NCBI RefSeq assembly: GCF_026241155.1
Contig: NZ_JAPFGP010000012.1
Span: 124,001 to 188,000 of the forward strand
DNA: 64,000 nucleotides
Direction: 5' to 3'
Source: Paucibacter sp. PLA-PC-4
Lineage (GTDB): Bacteria > Pseudomonadota > Gammaproteobacteria > Burkholderiales > Burkholderiaceae_C
Shown: positions 9,471 through 17,508 of the stretch, in pieces
How the letters are laid out: each line of letters begins with the position of its first letter
How positions within the stretch are numbered: the stretch's first letter is position 1
Position numbers and translations under genes: made by a program
Notes under the pieces: generated by a model
What the model saw: the letters and a program-made list of their open reading frames with translations, nothing else
Told to the model about the DNA's origin: nothing
The model's database searches: none

Positions 9471-10199
9471 TTATTGAGTCGTACCAAGCAGCTTGGCGGA
9501 TTGCTGGCCCTGGGTCTGGGCGATTTGCAAGAGCTTCATCTGCTGCTCGAATTGGCGGGCGGCGGCGATCATGCTGACCATGGTCTCGACCGGGCTGACA
9601 TTGCTGCCCTCCAGTGCGCCGTCTTGCAGCCGGGCATTCGGGTCGGCCGGCAGGTCGCCATCGGCTGCGCGGAACAGGCCATCGGTGCCGCGTGTCAGCG
9701 GCGCCTCGGGCGTGACCAGCTTGAGCCGGCCGATATTGATCGGATTGCCGGTCGGCAGTTTGGCGGTGACGGTGCCGTCGCCGCCCACATGGACCTCGCT
9801 GTCGGGAGGCACCGTGATGGGCCCACCGTCGCCGAGCACCTGCAGGCCGTTGCGCAGCACCAGCAGTCCTTCGGCATTGACATCGATGGCACCGGCCCGG
9901 GTGTAGGCCTCGGTGCCGTCCAGGCCTTGCACGGCCAGCCAGGCATTGCCCTGCATGGCCACGTCCAGATTGCGGCCGGTCGTGTTGATGACGCCGGGCT
10001 GGTCGCTGTGGCCTATCGTGGTCTCCAGCGCGTAGGCGCGGGTGCTGGCGCCATCGCCGCGCACCGGCACGGCCCGGAAGGCCTGCAGCTCGGCGCGAAA
10101 GCCATTGGTCGAGACATTGGCCAGATTGTTGGCCAGCACATCCTGGCGCTGCATCGACGCCTTCGCGCCGGCCATCGACAGGTAAATCATGCGGTCCAT
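9471..10199 (-). CDS. flgF: Flagellar proximal rod protein FlgF
   Basis: A 242-residue rod protein beginning MDRMIYLSMAGAKASM, with the family motif DVLANNLANVSTNGFRAE and the C-terminal motif NVSPVETMVSMIAAARQFE. FlgF is one of the four proximal rod subunits (FlgB, C, F, G). It follows flgE by 19 bases and precedes flgG. Confidence 0.96.
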   Translation of the reverse strand: MDRMIYLSMAGAKASMQRQDVLANNLANVSTNGFRAELQAFRAVPVRGDGASTRAYALETTIGHSDQPGVINTTGRNLDVAMQGNAWLAVQGLDGTEAYTRAGAIDVNAEGLLVLRNGLQVLGDGGPITVPPDSEVHVGGDGTVTAKLPTGNPINIGRLKLVTPEAPLTRGTDGLFRAADGDLPADPNARLQDGALEGSNVSPVETMVSMIAAARQFEQQMKLLQIAQTQGQQSAKLLGTTQ

Positions 10200-10218
10200 G
10201 GTCTGGCCTCAGTCGGGT

Positions 10219-11592
10219 TTAACGCAAGTTCACCAGGGTCTGCAGTACCTGGTCCTGGGTCTTGATGGTCTGGGCATTGGCTTGGTAGGTGCGCTGCGCG
10301 GTCACCATATTCACCAGCTCGGCCGTCAGGTCCACATTCGACTCTTCCAGCGCACCGGGCTGCAGCGCGCCCATATTGCCGTCTCCGGGCGTGCCCACCA
10401 CCGGGTCCCCCGAAGTGTTGGTGCGGGCCCAGACATTGCCGCCCAGCGGTTGCAGGCCTTGCATATTGCGGAAATTGGCCAGCTCCAACTGACCGGCCGG
10501 CTTGGATTCGCCGTTCGAGTAGCGGGCGGTGACGACGCCGTTCTCTTCGACCACGATGCCGGTCAGCTGGCCCGGCGCATAGCCGTCCTGGGTCAAATCG
10601 GTGACGGCGAAGCTCGAACCGTTCTCAGTGGCGCCCAGCACGTCGAAGCTGATCGCCGGGCCGGCGGGGTCGAAAGGGATGGGCAGGGTCGGCGCGCCGG
10701 CAGAGTTGGTGCCGGCTGGAATGCGCAGATCCAGCAGGGTGCCGGGCGGCGGGAACACCGGGCTGCCGCCGGTCGGCGGGAAGGTCAGCTGGGCGTAGGG
10801 CAGCGGCGGCTCGTTCTTGTCGGGGGCGGTGATGTCGGAGCCGTCTGCAGCGACGCTGACCGGCTCGCCATTGGCCGTCACATAGACATTCCAGACCGTG
10901 TTGCCGCTGGCGTCGGGGTTGTGCGCGCGCTGGTAGTACAGGGTCACGGCAACTGGCTGGCCCTTCTGGTCATAGACGGTCAGCGAGGTGGCGTTGTTGT
11001 AGGTCGTCGGATCCTTGAGCTTGATGCCCAGGCCATCGACTTTGGAGTTGGGGTCCAGCGGGTCGGACAAGGTGTAGGGCGCGGTCGGCTTAGCGCGCGA
11101 GTCCAGATTGAACTCCATCTTGATCGTGGAGGTGGTCTGCGGCTCGATGCCCTTGGTGGGCAGCTGCAGCGGCTGGGCCAGGCCCGGCTGAATCACACCG
11201 GTACCGTCGGCCGGATAGCCGAGCAGCTTGAGTTTGTCGTTGTTGACGATGAAGCCTTCGCGATCGACCTTGAACTGGCCGTTGCGGCTGTAGACCACCG
11301 GGCTCTTGCCGTCGCTGAGCTGGAAGAAGCCGCCGCCGTTGATCGCCAAGTCCATCGGGTTCTCGGTGATCGAGATGTTGCCCTGGGTGAACTGCTGGGC
11401 CACGGCCGCCAGCTGCACGCCGATGCCCACATTGTTGGCGCCGGCACCGTTGAGCGCGGTGGCATACATATCGGAGAACTCGGCCCGCGAAGACTTGGTG
11501 CCGTAGGTGTTGGCATTGGCGATGTTATTGCCGATGACATCGAGGTTTTTGCTCGAGGCATTCAGACCGGAGAGACCTTGTTGGAAGCCCAT
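10219..11592 (-). CDS. flgE: Flagellar hook protein
   Basis: A 457-residue protein with the hook-family N-terminus (MGFQQGLSGLNASSKNLDV, then IGNNIANANTYGTKSS) and C-terminal ESNVDLTAELVNMVTAQRTYQANAQ. The central part contains FlgE beta domains (for example G-G-G-F-F-Q-L-S and Y-S-R-N-G-Q-F near residues 85-110). It forms the curved hook, capped during growth by FlgD, whose gene lies 48 bases upstream. Confidence 0.97.
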   Translation of the reverse strand: MGFQQGLSGLNASSKNLDVIGNNIANANTYGTKSSRAEFSDMYATALNGAGANNVGIGVQLAAVAQQFTQGNISITENPMDLAINGGGFFQLSDGKSPVVYSRNGQFKVDREGFIVNNDKLKLLGYPADGTGVIQPGLAQPLQLPTKGIEPQTTSTIKMEFNLDSRAKPTAPYTLSDPLDPNSKVDGLGIKLKDPTTYNNATSLTVYDQKGQPVAVTLYYQRAHNPDASGNTVWNVYVTANGEPVSVAADGSDITAPDKNEPPLPYAQLTFPPTGGSPVFPPPGTLLDLRIPAGTNSAGAPTLPIPFDPAGPAISFDVLGATENGSSFAVTDLTQDGYAPGQLTGIVVEENGVVTARYSNGESKPAGQLELANFRNMQGLQPLGGNVWARTNTSGDPVVGTPGDGNMGALQPGALEESNVDLTAELVNMVTAQRTYQANAQTIKTQDQVLQTLVNLR

Positions 11593-11640
11593 GATGCTTT
11601 TCCTTGAACTTATGCGGTATCGGTATTGGGAGGGCGGTCG

Positions 11641-12297
11641 TCAGTCAACCATCTTGATCAGGCTGTAGTCGACGATGCCCATGCCTTCGAGCTTGACCTG
11701 CAGCTTGGCGCCATTGGTGCTGACTGCCACCACCTTGTCGGTGGCGTAAGGTGTCGAGGCGACTTGGGTCGTGCCGCGGCTGGCGGTGATGCGGAAGTTC
11801 AGACTGTCGTAGCCGACCGCCTTGTCGGCAGGCCAGGTGAATTTGTGCAGGCCCGCGCTCTGGGCGCCGAGCTCCACCGTGTCGACCACCAGGCCGGCCG
11901 GACTCAGCACCTCGAGCTTGACCTTGTCAGCCGCGCCTGTCAGGTCGTAGGAGCCCTTGCCGGTGGCGACGCCGTCGGCGGACTTGTTGATCACCAGGTT
12001 GTTGCTGGCCAGCGCTACATCGTGGCCGACCAGGGCCACCGACTGCAGGGCCTGCAGCTGGGTGAACTGCGAGGTCAGGCCCTGGATCGTGGTGTTCAGG
12101 CCTTGCACGCCGGTGACCGTCTGGATCTGCGCCATCTGGCTGGTCACCTGGGCGTTGTCCATCGGGTTCATCGGGTCCTGGTTCTGCATCTGCGCGACCA
12201 GCAGCTTCAAGAAGCGGTCCTGGGTATCGGCCGCATTCTTGGTGGCCGAGGCGGTGCCGCTGCCACCGTTGAGCTTGTTGAGCGTTGCGACGTCCAT
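11641..12297 (-). CDS. flgD: Flagellar hook assembly cap protein
   Basis: A 218-residue protein. The N-terminal third has the conserved FlgD block D-R-F-L-K-L-L-V-A-Q-M-Q-N-Q-D-P-M-N-P-M-D-N (about residues 25-47), followed by the FlgD Ig/tudor-like domain (residues about 85-215). FlgD caps the growing hook and is absent from the finished flagellum. It lies between flgC (22 bases) and flgE. Confidence 0.96.
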   Translation of the reverse strand: MDVATLNKLNGGSGTASATKNAADTQDRFLKLLVAQMQNQDPMNPMDNAQVTSQMAQIQTVTGVQGLNTTIQGLTSQFTQLQALQSVALVGHDVALASNNLVINKSADGVATGKGSYDLTGAADKVKLEVLSPAGLVVDTVELGAQSAGLHKFTWPADKAVGYDSLNFRITASRGTTQVASTPYATDKVVAVSTNGAKLQVKLEGMGIVDYSLIKMVD

Positions 12298-12319
12298 CAG
12301 GAGTCCTCCCGGCCCGGGC

Positions 12320-12736
12320 TCAGCCCTGGCCCAGTTGCAAGGTCTTGAGCAGCAGGCTCTTGGCCGTGCTCATCACCTCGATATTGTTTTGATAGGAACG
12401 CGAGGCCGAGATCATGTTGACCATCTCTTCCACCGTGTTGACATTGCTGTAAGTCACATAGCCCTCGGCATCCGCCTTGGGGTGCTTGGGGTCGTGCACG
12501 CGCCGGCCCTCGGTCTGGTCTTCGCTGATCTGAGCCACCCGCACGCCGGCGGCACCGAGGTTTTCTCCGGCGCCCATCAGTGCGGTCTGGAACACCACCT
12601 GGCGCGCCTTGTAGGCCTGGCCGTCGGGGCCCGCCACGGTGTCGGCATTGGCGAGGTTGCTGGCGACGATGTTGAGTCGCTGGCTCTGCGCGCTGACTGC
12701 GCTGCCCGAGACGCTGAAGATCTGGAACATCGACAT
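12320..12736 (-). CDS. flgC: Flagellar proximal rod protein FlgC
   Basis: A 138-residue rod protein. It shows the rod-family motif LNIVASNLANADTVAGPDG with QAYKARQVVF, and C-terminal SNVNTVEEMVNMISASRSYQNN. FlgC is a proximal rod subunit. Length is standard, and it starts 16 bases after flgB. Confidence 0.96.
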   Translation of the reverse strand: MSMFQIFSVSGSAVSAQSQRLNIVASNLANADTVAGPDGQAYKARQVVFQTALMGAGENLGAAGVRVAQISEDQTEGRRVHDPKHPKADAEGYVTYSNVNTVEEMVNMISASRSYQNNIEVMSTAKSLLLKTLQLGQG

Positions 12737-12752
12737 GGGCTTCTCCTGCGGA

Positions 12753-13166
12753 TCAGGCCGCGTTGTGCGACTTCATCGCGTCCATCGTGGTGCGCACGCT
12801 GCCATTGATGAAGCGAAGGGTGGCCTCGTACTTCACCGCGTTGTCGGCGAAGTTGGCGCGTTCCCGATCCATGTCGACCGAGTTGCTGTCCAGATTGGTC
12901 TGGGCGGCGGCGGAGTAGAGCTTGTTGCCGTCAGCGCGGGCACCGGCCAGCGGCGCCATATGACCCTTGCTGGTGGTTGACATTGCGCCGGGCACCGCGC
13001 TGGAACCGGTGGCTTCGCGCAGCGCCCGCGCGAAGTCCATGTCCCGGGCCTGGTAGCCCGGGGTGTCGGCATTGGCGATATTGCTGGCGAGCTGGCGCTG
13101 GCGCTCCGACCGCAGGCTCAGGGCCTGGGTCTGGAAGTTCAGCGTGTCGGTCAGTCGGTTGATCAT
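12753..13166 (-). CDS. flgB: Flagellar proximal rod protein FlgB
   Basis: A 137-residue protein with the motif RQRQLASNIANADTPGYQAR and the DMDFARALREA block. It is the first gene of the 11-gene flgBCDEFGHIJKL cluster and is divergent from flgA. The 137-base space to the flgA start should hold the promoters of both units. I could not pick out a convincing sigma-54, sigma-28 or sigma-70 sequence there for the flgB direction; an activator-dependent (FlhDC-type) promoter would be easy to miss by eye. Confidence 0.96.
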   Translation of the reverse strand: MINRLTDTLNFQTQALSLRSERQRQLASNIANADTPGYQARDMDFARALREATGSSAVPGAMSTTSKGHMAPLAGARADGNKLYSAAAQTNLDSNSVDMDRERANFADNAVKYEATLRFINGSVRTTMDAMKSHNAA

Positions 13167-13303
13167 GATGGGGACCTCGGTGGCAGTCCGGGCAGTTGAG
13201 ATGGATTGTGTTGGGCAGGTCGAAAAACATTAGCGGGAATAGAGCGGGCTTTGCTGCGCATTTCGGCCCTCAGGAGTGGGCAGCTCGGGCCTACAGTCGC
13301 CCC

Positions 13304-14059
13304 ATGCTTCAAAAAGCCCGCCCTTTCGCTGCCGTTGTTGCCCTCGTGGCCAGCCGCACCCGCGCCTTCGGCGCCGGGCTCGCGCTGTGCCTGGCAGCGA
13401 CGGGCGCGACAGCGCAGACGCCGTCGAGCCTGAGCCCTGAGCTGCTGAGCCGCGTGCAGGCGTTGGCGCTGGCCGGTGCCCGTGCTGGCGCGCCGCCGGA
13501 GGCGCGCATCGAGGTGCAGCTGGGCCAGCTTGATGCGCGGTTGCGCCTGGCGCCCTGCGCCCAGGTCCAGCCCTATCTGCCCAGCGGCATGAAAATGTGG
13601 GGGCGCAGCCGCATCGGCTTGCGCTGCGTCGACGGCCAGGCGCGCTGGAACGTCAGCCTGCCTGTACAGGTGCAGGTCTATGCCCGGGTGCTGGTGGCCA
13701 CCACCGCCTTGCCGGCTGGCACCGTCTTGTCTCAAGCCCAGCTGCAATCGGCCGACATTGATATAGCTGCCGAGTCCGGCCAGGTGTTCACCGACGCCGG
13801 CCTTCTCGACGGGCGCAGCTTGCAGCGACCCCTGGTGGTCGGTGAGGCGGTGCGCAGCACGGATCTGAAACAGCGGCGCTGGTTTGCCGCCGGCGAGCGC
13901 GTGCAGGTGCTCGCCAGCGGTGCCGGCTATGCTATTGCCAGCGAAGGCCAGGCCATGGAGCCGGGCCTGGAAGGCCAAGATGTCCGGATCCGTTTCGAGA
14001 ATGGCCGTACCGTGACCGGCCGCGCGGTCGGTGAGCGTCGTGTGGAGGTGCTGCTATGA
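13304..14059 (+). CDS. flgA: Flagella basal body P-ring formation chaperone
   Basis: A 251-residue protein read from ATG 13304; an in-frame start at 13196 would add 36 residues that do not look like a signal peptide. The N-terminus is basic, then a hydrophobic stretch (GAGLALCLAATGATAQ) with an A-x-A-Q site near residue 36, so the protein is exported. The C-terminal half is the SAF domain of FlgA (ATTALPAGTVLSQAQLQSAD, then V-R-S-T-D-L). FlgA assists FlgI polymerisation in the periplasm. It is transcribed away from flgB, the usual arrangement in beta- and gammaproteobacteria. Confidence 0.93.
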   Translation: MLQKARPFAAVVALVASRTRAFGAGLALCLAATGATAQTPSSLSPELLSRVQALALAGARAGAPPEARIEVQLGQLDARLRLAPCAQVQPYLPSGMKMWGRSRIGLRCVDGQARWNVSLPVQVQVYARVLVATTALPAGTVLSQAQLQSADIDIAAESGQVFTDAGLLDGRSLQRPLVVGEAVRSTDLKQRRWFAAGERVQVLASGAGYAIASEGQAMEPGLEGQDVRIRFENGRTVTGRAVGERRVEVLL

Positions 14060-14104
14060 GGCAGGCACAGGGGGGCGTTTGGCCCCGCAGTTTTGCGATA
14101 GTTC

Positions 14105-14131
14105 TAAAGTCCCGCGGGGAAGGGTCGATAC
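14105..14131 (+). promoter_or_regulatory. Sigma-28 (FliA) promoter of flgM
   Basis: TAAAGTCC (14105-14112), 11 bases, then GTCGATAC (14124-14131). This matches the FliA consensus TAAAGTTT-N11-GCCGATAA at all core positions, with exact spacing. It lies 52 bases before the chosen flgM start. A flgM promoter of this class is established in enteric bacteria, where FlgM is made as FliA becomes active. Confidence 0.85.
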
Positions 14132-14182
14132 ACCGAAAAACCTGGACAGCTTTGGGCGATGCCTTGAGCTATGGAGAGCAGC

Positions 14183-14503
14183 ATGAAAATCGGTAACAGC
14201 CCAGAAACGATGGCGCCAGTGACGGCCGGGACGGATAGACCCGCCGCCGCTGACGCCGGCCGTGCCAAGACGGCCGAAGCCGCCGGCGGCAAGACGCCGG
14301 AGGCCAGTGCCAAGATCGCGTTGTCAAGCAACGCCAGCGCCTTGCTCGCCGGTGTGTCCGAGGAAGGTAGCTTCGACGCCGAGAAGGTCGGACGGATTTC
14401 CCAGGCCATCACCGACGGCAAGTTCGGCATCAATGCCGAGGCGGTGGCCGACAAACTGATTGCCAATGCCCAGGAAATGCTGAGCCGAGTGGCGCCCCAC
14501 TGA
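14183..14503 (+). CDS. flgM: Anti-sigma-28 factor FlgM
   Basis: A 106-residue protein from ATG 14183, preceded by GGAGAG 4 bases upstream; an ATG 12 bases earlier (14171) is possible but has no such site. It begins MKIGNSPE, like many FlgM proteins. The first half is Ala/Pro/Gly-rich and probably disordered. The C-terminal half (DAEKVGRISQAITDGKFGIN, then ADKLI) is the conserved sigma-binding region. FlgM holds FliA inactive until the hook is finished and FlgM is exported. A sigma-28 promoter lies just upstream, and flgN follows after 76 bases. Confidence 0.93.
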   Translation: MKIGNSPETMAPVTAGTDRPAAADAGRAKTAEAAGGKTPEASAKIALSSNASALLAGVSEEGSFDAEKVGRISQAITDGKFGINAEAVADKLIANAQEMLSRVAPH

Positions 14504-14579
14504 GCGGCGGCCGGTGCGAGCCGGCGCTGTTTGACTGTTTTTGCTGACCGAATATCAACGCCTTGCGGCGGGTACCGCT

Positions 14580-14993
14580 ATGCACGCCTTGCCCACTTCC
14601 GAAATGACGAGCTTGCCAGACGCGGCCTTGGGCCAGGCGTTGGAGCAGCCCTTGCTGGCCGTCGAAGGCTGCCTGAATCTGTTGGGCGAGGCCTTGCTGC
14701 GGCGCGACAGCCAGGCGATCGAGCTGCATGCCAGCGCGCTGCACCAGGCCCTGGCCGAGGCGATCGCGATGTTCAGCGAAGCCGCACGCAGCGGCCAGGT
14801 GCCGCCCAATCTGCGCCACCGTCTGGTGCAGGCCGGCGGCCGTGTCGCCGCGCAGCGCGAGTCGCTGGCTCGCGCCACCGCCGCGCTAGACCGTGCGATC
14901 GACGTGCTGATGCCCGGCGAGGCCAGCGGGCTGTACTCGGCGCTGGGCAAAAACGAGCGCAAGTCGCTGGGCGGCGGGTCCTACCAGGCCTGA
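14580..14993 (+). CDS. flgN: Flagellar secretion chaperone FlgN
   Basis: A 137-residue protein from ATG 14580; a TTG 39 bases upstream (14541) would give 150 residues. Neither has a strong Shine-Dalgarno. The sequence is almost wholly helical, with leucine-rich heptads (LEQPLLAVEGCLNLLGEALL) and a C-terminus containing ALGKNERKSLGG, typical of FlgN-family chaperones for FlgK and FlgL. Assignment rests on these features and on the flgA-flgM-flgN order. It is followed by an intrinsic terminator at 15016-15039. Confidence 0.82.
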   Translation: MHALPTSEMTSLPDAALGQALEQPLLAVEGCLNLLGEALLRRDSQAIELHASALHQALAEAIAMFSEAARSGQVPPNLRHRLVQAGGRVAAQRESLARATAALDRAIDVLMPGEASGLYSALGKNERKSLGGGSYQA

Positions 14994-15015
14994 TCCGAGC
15001 TCTCCCCCACCTGCC

Positions 15016-15039
15016 AAAGCCACCTCAAGAGGTGGCTTT
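15016..15039. terminator. Bidirectional intrinsic terminator between flgN and the DUF1841 gene
   Basis: Perfect 10-bp arms AAAGCCACCT (15016-15025) and AGGTGGCTTT (15030-15039) with loop CAAG. The A-start and T-end give a U-tract in both directions. It ends the flgAMN side and overlaps the stop codon of the convergent DUF1841 gene. Confidence 0.8.
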
Positions 15040-15456
15040 CTTGCGTACGCACTCCAAATAGGCATGGCCATCGGGCGGCAGGCCGCTGCGCTGCGAGGCC
15101 CAGATCATCTCGCCCAGGCAGTCCATGGCGGCATGTTGCGCCTCGTGCATCGATTGGCGCTTGGCTGCCAGCAGCGCGATGGCCTGGCGGATGCCGGTGG
15201 GCTGGTCGATTGACTGCTGCTCGGTAATGGTCAGATGCATCGAGAGATGCAAAAAGGGGTTGGTCCTGCCTTCTTCGACCGTGTAGACGGTGTTGACGGC
15301 GGTCTCCTCGTCGGCCAGTTCGGCGTGGTATTCGGGGTGCTCGTCAATCCACTGCGCGGCAATGGCTTCCATCGGGATCAGCGGCGCACCGTCGCGCAGC
15401 TTGCGGTAGGTGGCGCAGAAAAAACGGCGCACCTCGATTTGGGAGGGGGCAAACAT
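15025..15456 (-). CDS. DUF1841 family protein
   Basis: A 143-residue protein from ATG 15456 (MFAPSQIEVRRFFCATYRKL). I recognise the DUF1841 family by this N-terminus and by ALIPMEAIAAQWIDEHPEYH and N-P-F-L-H-L-S-M-H-L-T-I-x-E-Q-x-S-I-D-Q-P-x-G-I. The family is common in Burkholderiales and has no established function; the His-rich H-L-S-M-H-L segment is its most conserved part. Upstream in-frame starts exist, but they would run into the divergent ParA promoter region. It is convergent with flgN across a shared terminator. Confidence 0.85.
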   Translation of the reverse strand: MFAPSQIEVRRFFCATYRKLRDGAPLIPMEAIAAQWIDEHPEYHAELADEETAVNTVYTVEEGRTNPFLHLSMHLTITEQQSIDQPTGIRQAIALLAAKRQSMHEAQHAAMDCLGEMIWASQRSGLPPDGHAYLECVRKKATS

Positions 15457-15541
15457 CGCGCTATTGTCGCTGTTCACCCGCATTGCGGTGCGCGGCGCGG
15501 CGCGGCTACGATGGTTTCCCCGTGATTGCTCAGGAGACTTC

Positions 15542-16168
15542 ATGCCCGTGATCCTGGTCGCCAACCCCAAGGGGGGCGTCGGAAAAAGCACGCTGGCCAG
15601 CAATATTGCCGGCTACTACGCCCGCCAAGGGCATGCGGTGATGCTGGGTGACGTCGACAGCCAGCAGTCGGCCCGCCAGTGGCTGGCCTTGCGAGCGACG
15701 CATCTGCCGGTCATCCAGAGCTGGGATGTCGAAGCCAAGGGCCTGTTGAGGCCGCCCAAGGGCGTCAGCCATGTGGTGCTGGACACGCCGGCCGGGCTGC
15801 ATGGCAAGAAGCTCGCTTCGCTGCACGCACTGGCCGACAAACTTCTGATTCCGCTGCAGCCCAGTCTTTTTGACATCCAGGCGACATACGGATTCCTGCA
15901 GACCCTGCAAGATCTGCAGGCGCAGTCGGGCGGCAAGAGCCCGCAACTGGCCCTGGTGGGGATGCGCGCGCGCGAGGGCACCCTGTCGGCCCAGCAGCTG
16001 CAGCAGTTCGTGCAGGGCCTGGCGCTGCCGGTGCTGGGCATGCTGCGCGACACCCAGAACTATGTGCAACTGGCGGCCCGCGGTCTGACCCTGTGGGACG
16101 TCGCTCCCAGCCGGGTCGAGCGTGATCTGGCGCAATGGCAGGCGCTGGGGGATTGGCTGGACCACTAG
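15542..16168 (+). CDS. Orphan ParA/MinD-family ATPase
   Basis: A 208-residue protein from ATG 15542. The deviant Walker A motif is N-P-K-G-G-V-G-K-S-T (K10, K15), followed by GDVDSQQSARQW (Walker A') and VVLDTPAGLHG (Walker B). This is the short ParA form that lacks an N-terminal HTH. There is no parB or parS-like gene next to it, so it is probably not the chromosome partition ParA. Orphan ParA proteins of this size position other cargos (chemoreceptor arrays, carboxysomes, pili) or act in plasmid-like loci. The MaoC gene starts 3 bases after its stop. Confidence 0.85.
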   Translation: MPVILVANPKGGVGKSTLASNIAGYYARQGHAVMLGDVDSQQSARQWLALRATHLPVIQSWDVEAKGLLRPPKGVSHVVLDTPAGLHGKKLASLHALADKLLIPLQPSLFDIQATYGFLQTLQDLQAQSGGKSPQLALVGMRAREGTLSAQQLQQFVQGLALPVLGMLRDTQNYVQLAARGLTLWDVAPSRVERDLAQWQALGDWLDH

Positions 16169-16171
16169 ACG

Positions 16172-16624
16172 ATGCGGACTTTCGAATGCCTGGCCGATCT
16201 GGCCGAGCTGCAGGGACAGGAAATCGGCCTGAGCGACTGGATCGAGGTCGACCAGGCCCGCATCCAGCGCTTTGCCGACGCCACCGACGACCAGCAATGG
16301 ATACATACCGACCCCGCGCGGGCGGCAGCCGGGCCGTTTGGCGCGACCATTGCCCATGGGTTCCTGACGCTGAGCCTGCTGCCGGCCTTTTTCGACAGCG
16401 GTTTTCGCGTCGCGGACAGTCGCATGGGCATCAACTACGGTCTCAATAAGGTGCGCTTTCCCGCACCGGTGCCCGTGGGCAGCCGTTTGCGGGCGCGTTT
16501 CACGCTGCTGTCCTACGAGCCTATCGAGGGCGGGGCACAGCTGGCGGTGCAGGTGAGTGTGGAGTGCGAGGGCTTTGCCAAGCCGGTCTGCGTGGCGGAG
16601 TCGCTGACGCGGCGCTACCTCTGA
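16172..16624 (+). CDS. MaoC-like (R)-specific enoyl-CoA hydratase
   Basis: A 150-residue hot-dog-fold protein. The catalytic hydratase-2 motif is clear: FADATDDQQWIHTDP followed by G-P-F-G-A-T-I-A-H-G-F-L-T-L-S-L, giving the D-x5-H pair and the A-H-G-F loop. PhaJ-type enzymes hydrate trans-2-enoyl-CoA to (R)-3-hydroxyacyl-CoA and can feed polyhydroxyalkanoate synthesis. No PHA gene is adjacent, so the pathway is open. It is likely co-transcribed with the ParA-like gene (3-base gap). Confidence 0.88.
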   Translation: MRTFECLADLAELQGQEIGLSDWIEVDQARIQRFADATDDQQWIHTDPARAAAGPFGATIAHGFLTLSLLPAFFDSGFRVADSRMGINYGLNKVRFPAPVPVGSRLRARFTLLSYEPIEGGAQLAVQVSVECEGFAKPVCVAESLTRRYL

Positions 16625-16773
16625 CTTGTTCGAATTGCGAACCAATGCGGCAGCGATATCCCCCATGAGGGTTGTGCCCAAGCCCGGAGCACTTGCCTAT
16701 GATCCAGGCCCAAGACCATGCATATCGCTAAGCATTTCGCCAAGTTTGAGGCATCGAGAAGAAAGGGCCGAGC

Positions 16774-17508
16774 ATGAAAGTACTGCTCATTGATGATCAC
16801 CCGCTGATCCTGTCGGCCCTACAGACCGTCATCGAAGGTTTGGGTGACGATGTTCAGGTGGTCGGCGCCGACAGCGCTGCCGCTGCCCGGTTGACGCTGA
16901 AGCAACAAATTGATTTCGATCTGGTGCTGCTGGACCTGCAACTGGGCGACGCCAGCGGCTTCGATCTGCTGGAGGAATTCCGCGGCGCCTACCCGGCCCT
17001 GCCGGTGGTGGTGATCTCGGCCTCGGACCGCGCCAGCGATGTCATCCGATCGATCGACCAGGGCGCGATGGGCTTTGTGCCCAAGCGCAGTAGCACCGAG
17101 ATGCTGTCGCAGGCCCTGCGCCTGGTGATGTCCGGTGGCATCTATGTGCCGCCGATGAGCTTGGGCAACGAGGTGTCGTCCACCGCCGAGCCGGCGCCGG
17201 CCCAGCAGCGCATGCAGCAGATCCAGCAGGCCGCCAGCGATTCGGCCTACCAGACCACCGGCGGGCTTGAAGCGCTTTCGCTGACGCCGCGCCAGACCGA
17301 TGTGCTGGCCCTGTTGCTGCAAGGCAAGCCCAACAAGATCATCGCCCGCGAGCTGGGCGTCTCGGTCGAAACGATCAAGGACCATGTGGCCGCCGTTCTG
17401 AAGGCCTTGGGCGTCAGCTCACGCACCCAGGCGGTGCTGGCGGTGGGGCAGATGATGCAGCGCCAGCCCGAAGCGCATTTTTCAACCTGGCGCGCCGCTC
17501 AGGCCTGA
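16774..17508 (+). CDS. LuxR/NarL-family response regulator
   Basis: A 244-residue protein with a receiver domain (D7, D8, phospho-acceptor D54 in LVLLDLQLGD, S82 in VVVISASDR, K104 in GFVPKRS) and a C-terminal LuxR HTH (about residues 175-235: LTPRQTDVLALLLQGKPNKIIARELGVSVETIKDHVAAVLKALGV, quoted in part as TPRQTDVLALLL and VSVETIKDHV). All phosphorylation residues are present. No histidine kinase is adjacent, so it is an orphan regulator. It is convergent with scpA, and their 3' ends overlap by 10 bases. Confidence 0.93.
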   Translation: MKVLLIDDHPLILSALQTVIEGLGDDVQVVGADSAAAARLTLKQQIDFDLVLLDLQLGDASGFDLLEEFRGAYPALPVVVISASDRASDVIRSIDQGAMGFVPKRSSTEMLSQALRLVMSGGIYVPPMSLGNEVSSTAEPAPAQQRMQQIQQAASDSAYQTTGGLEALSLTPRQTDVLALLLQGKPNKIIARELGVSVETIKDHVAAVLKALGVSSRTQAVLAVGQMMQRQPEAHFSTWRAAQA

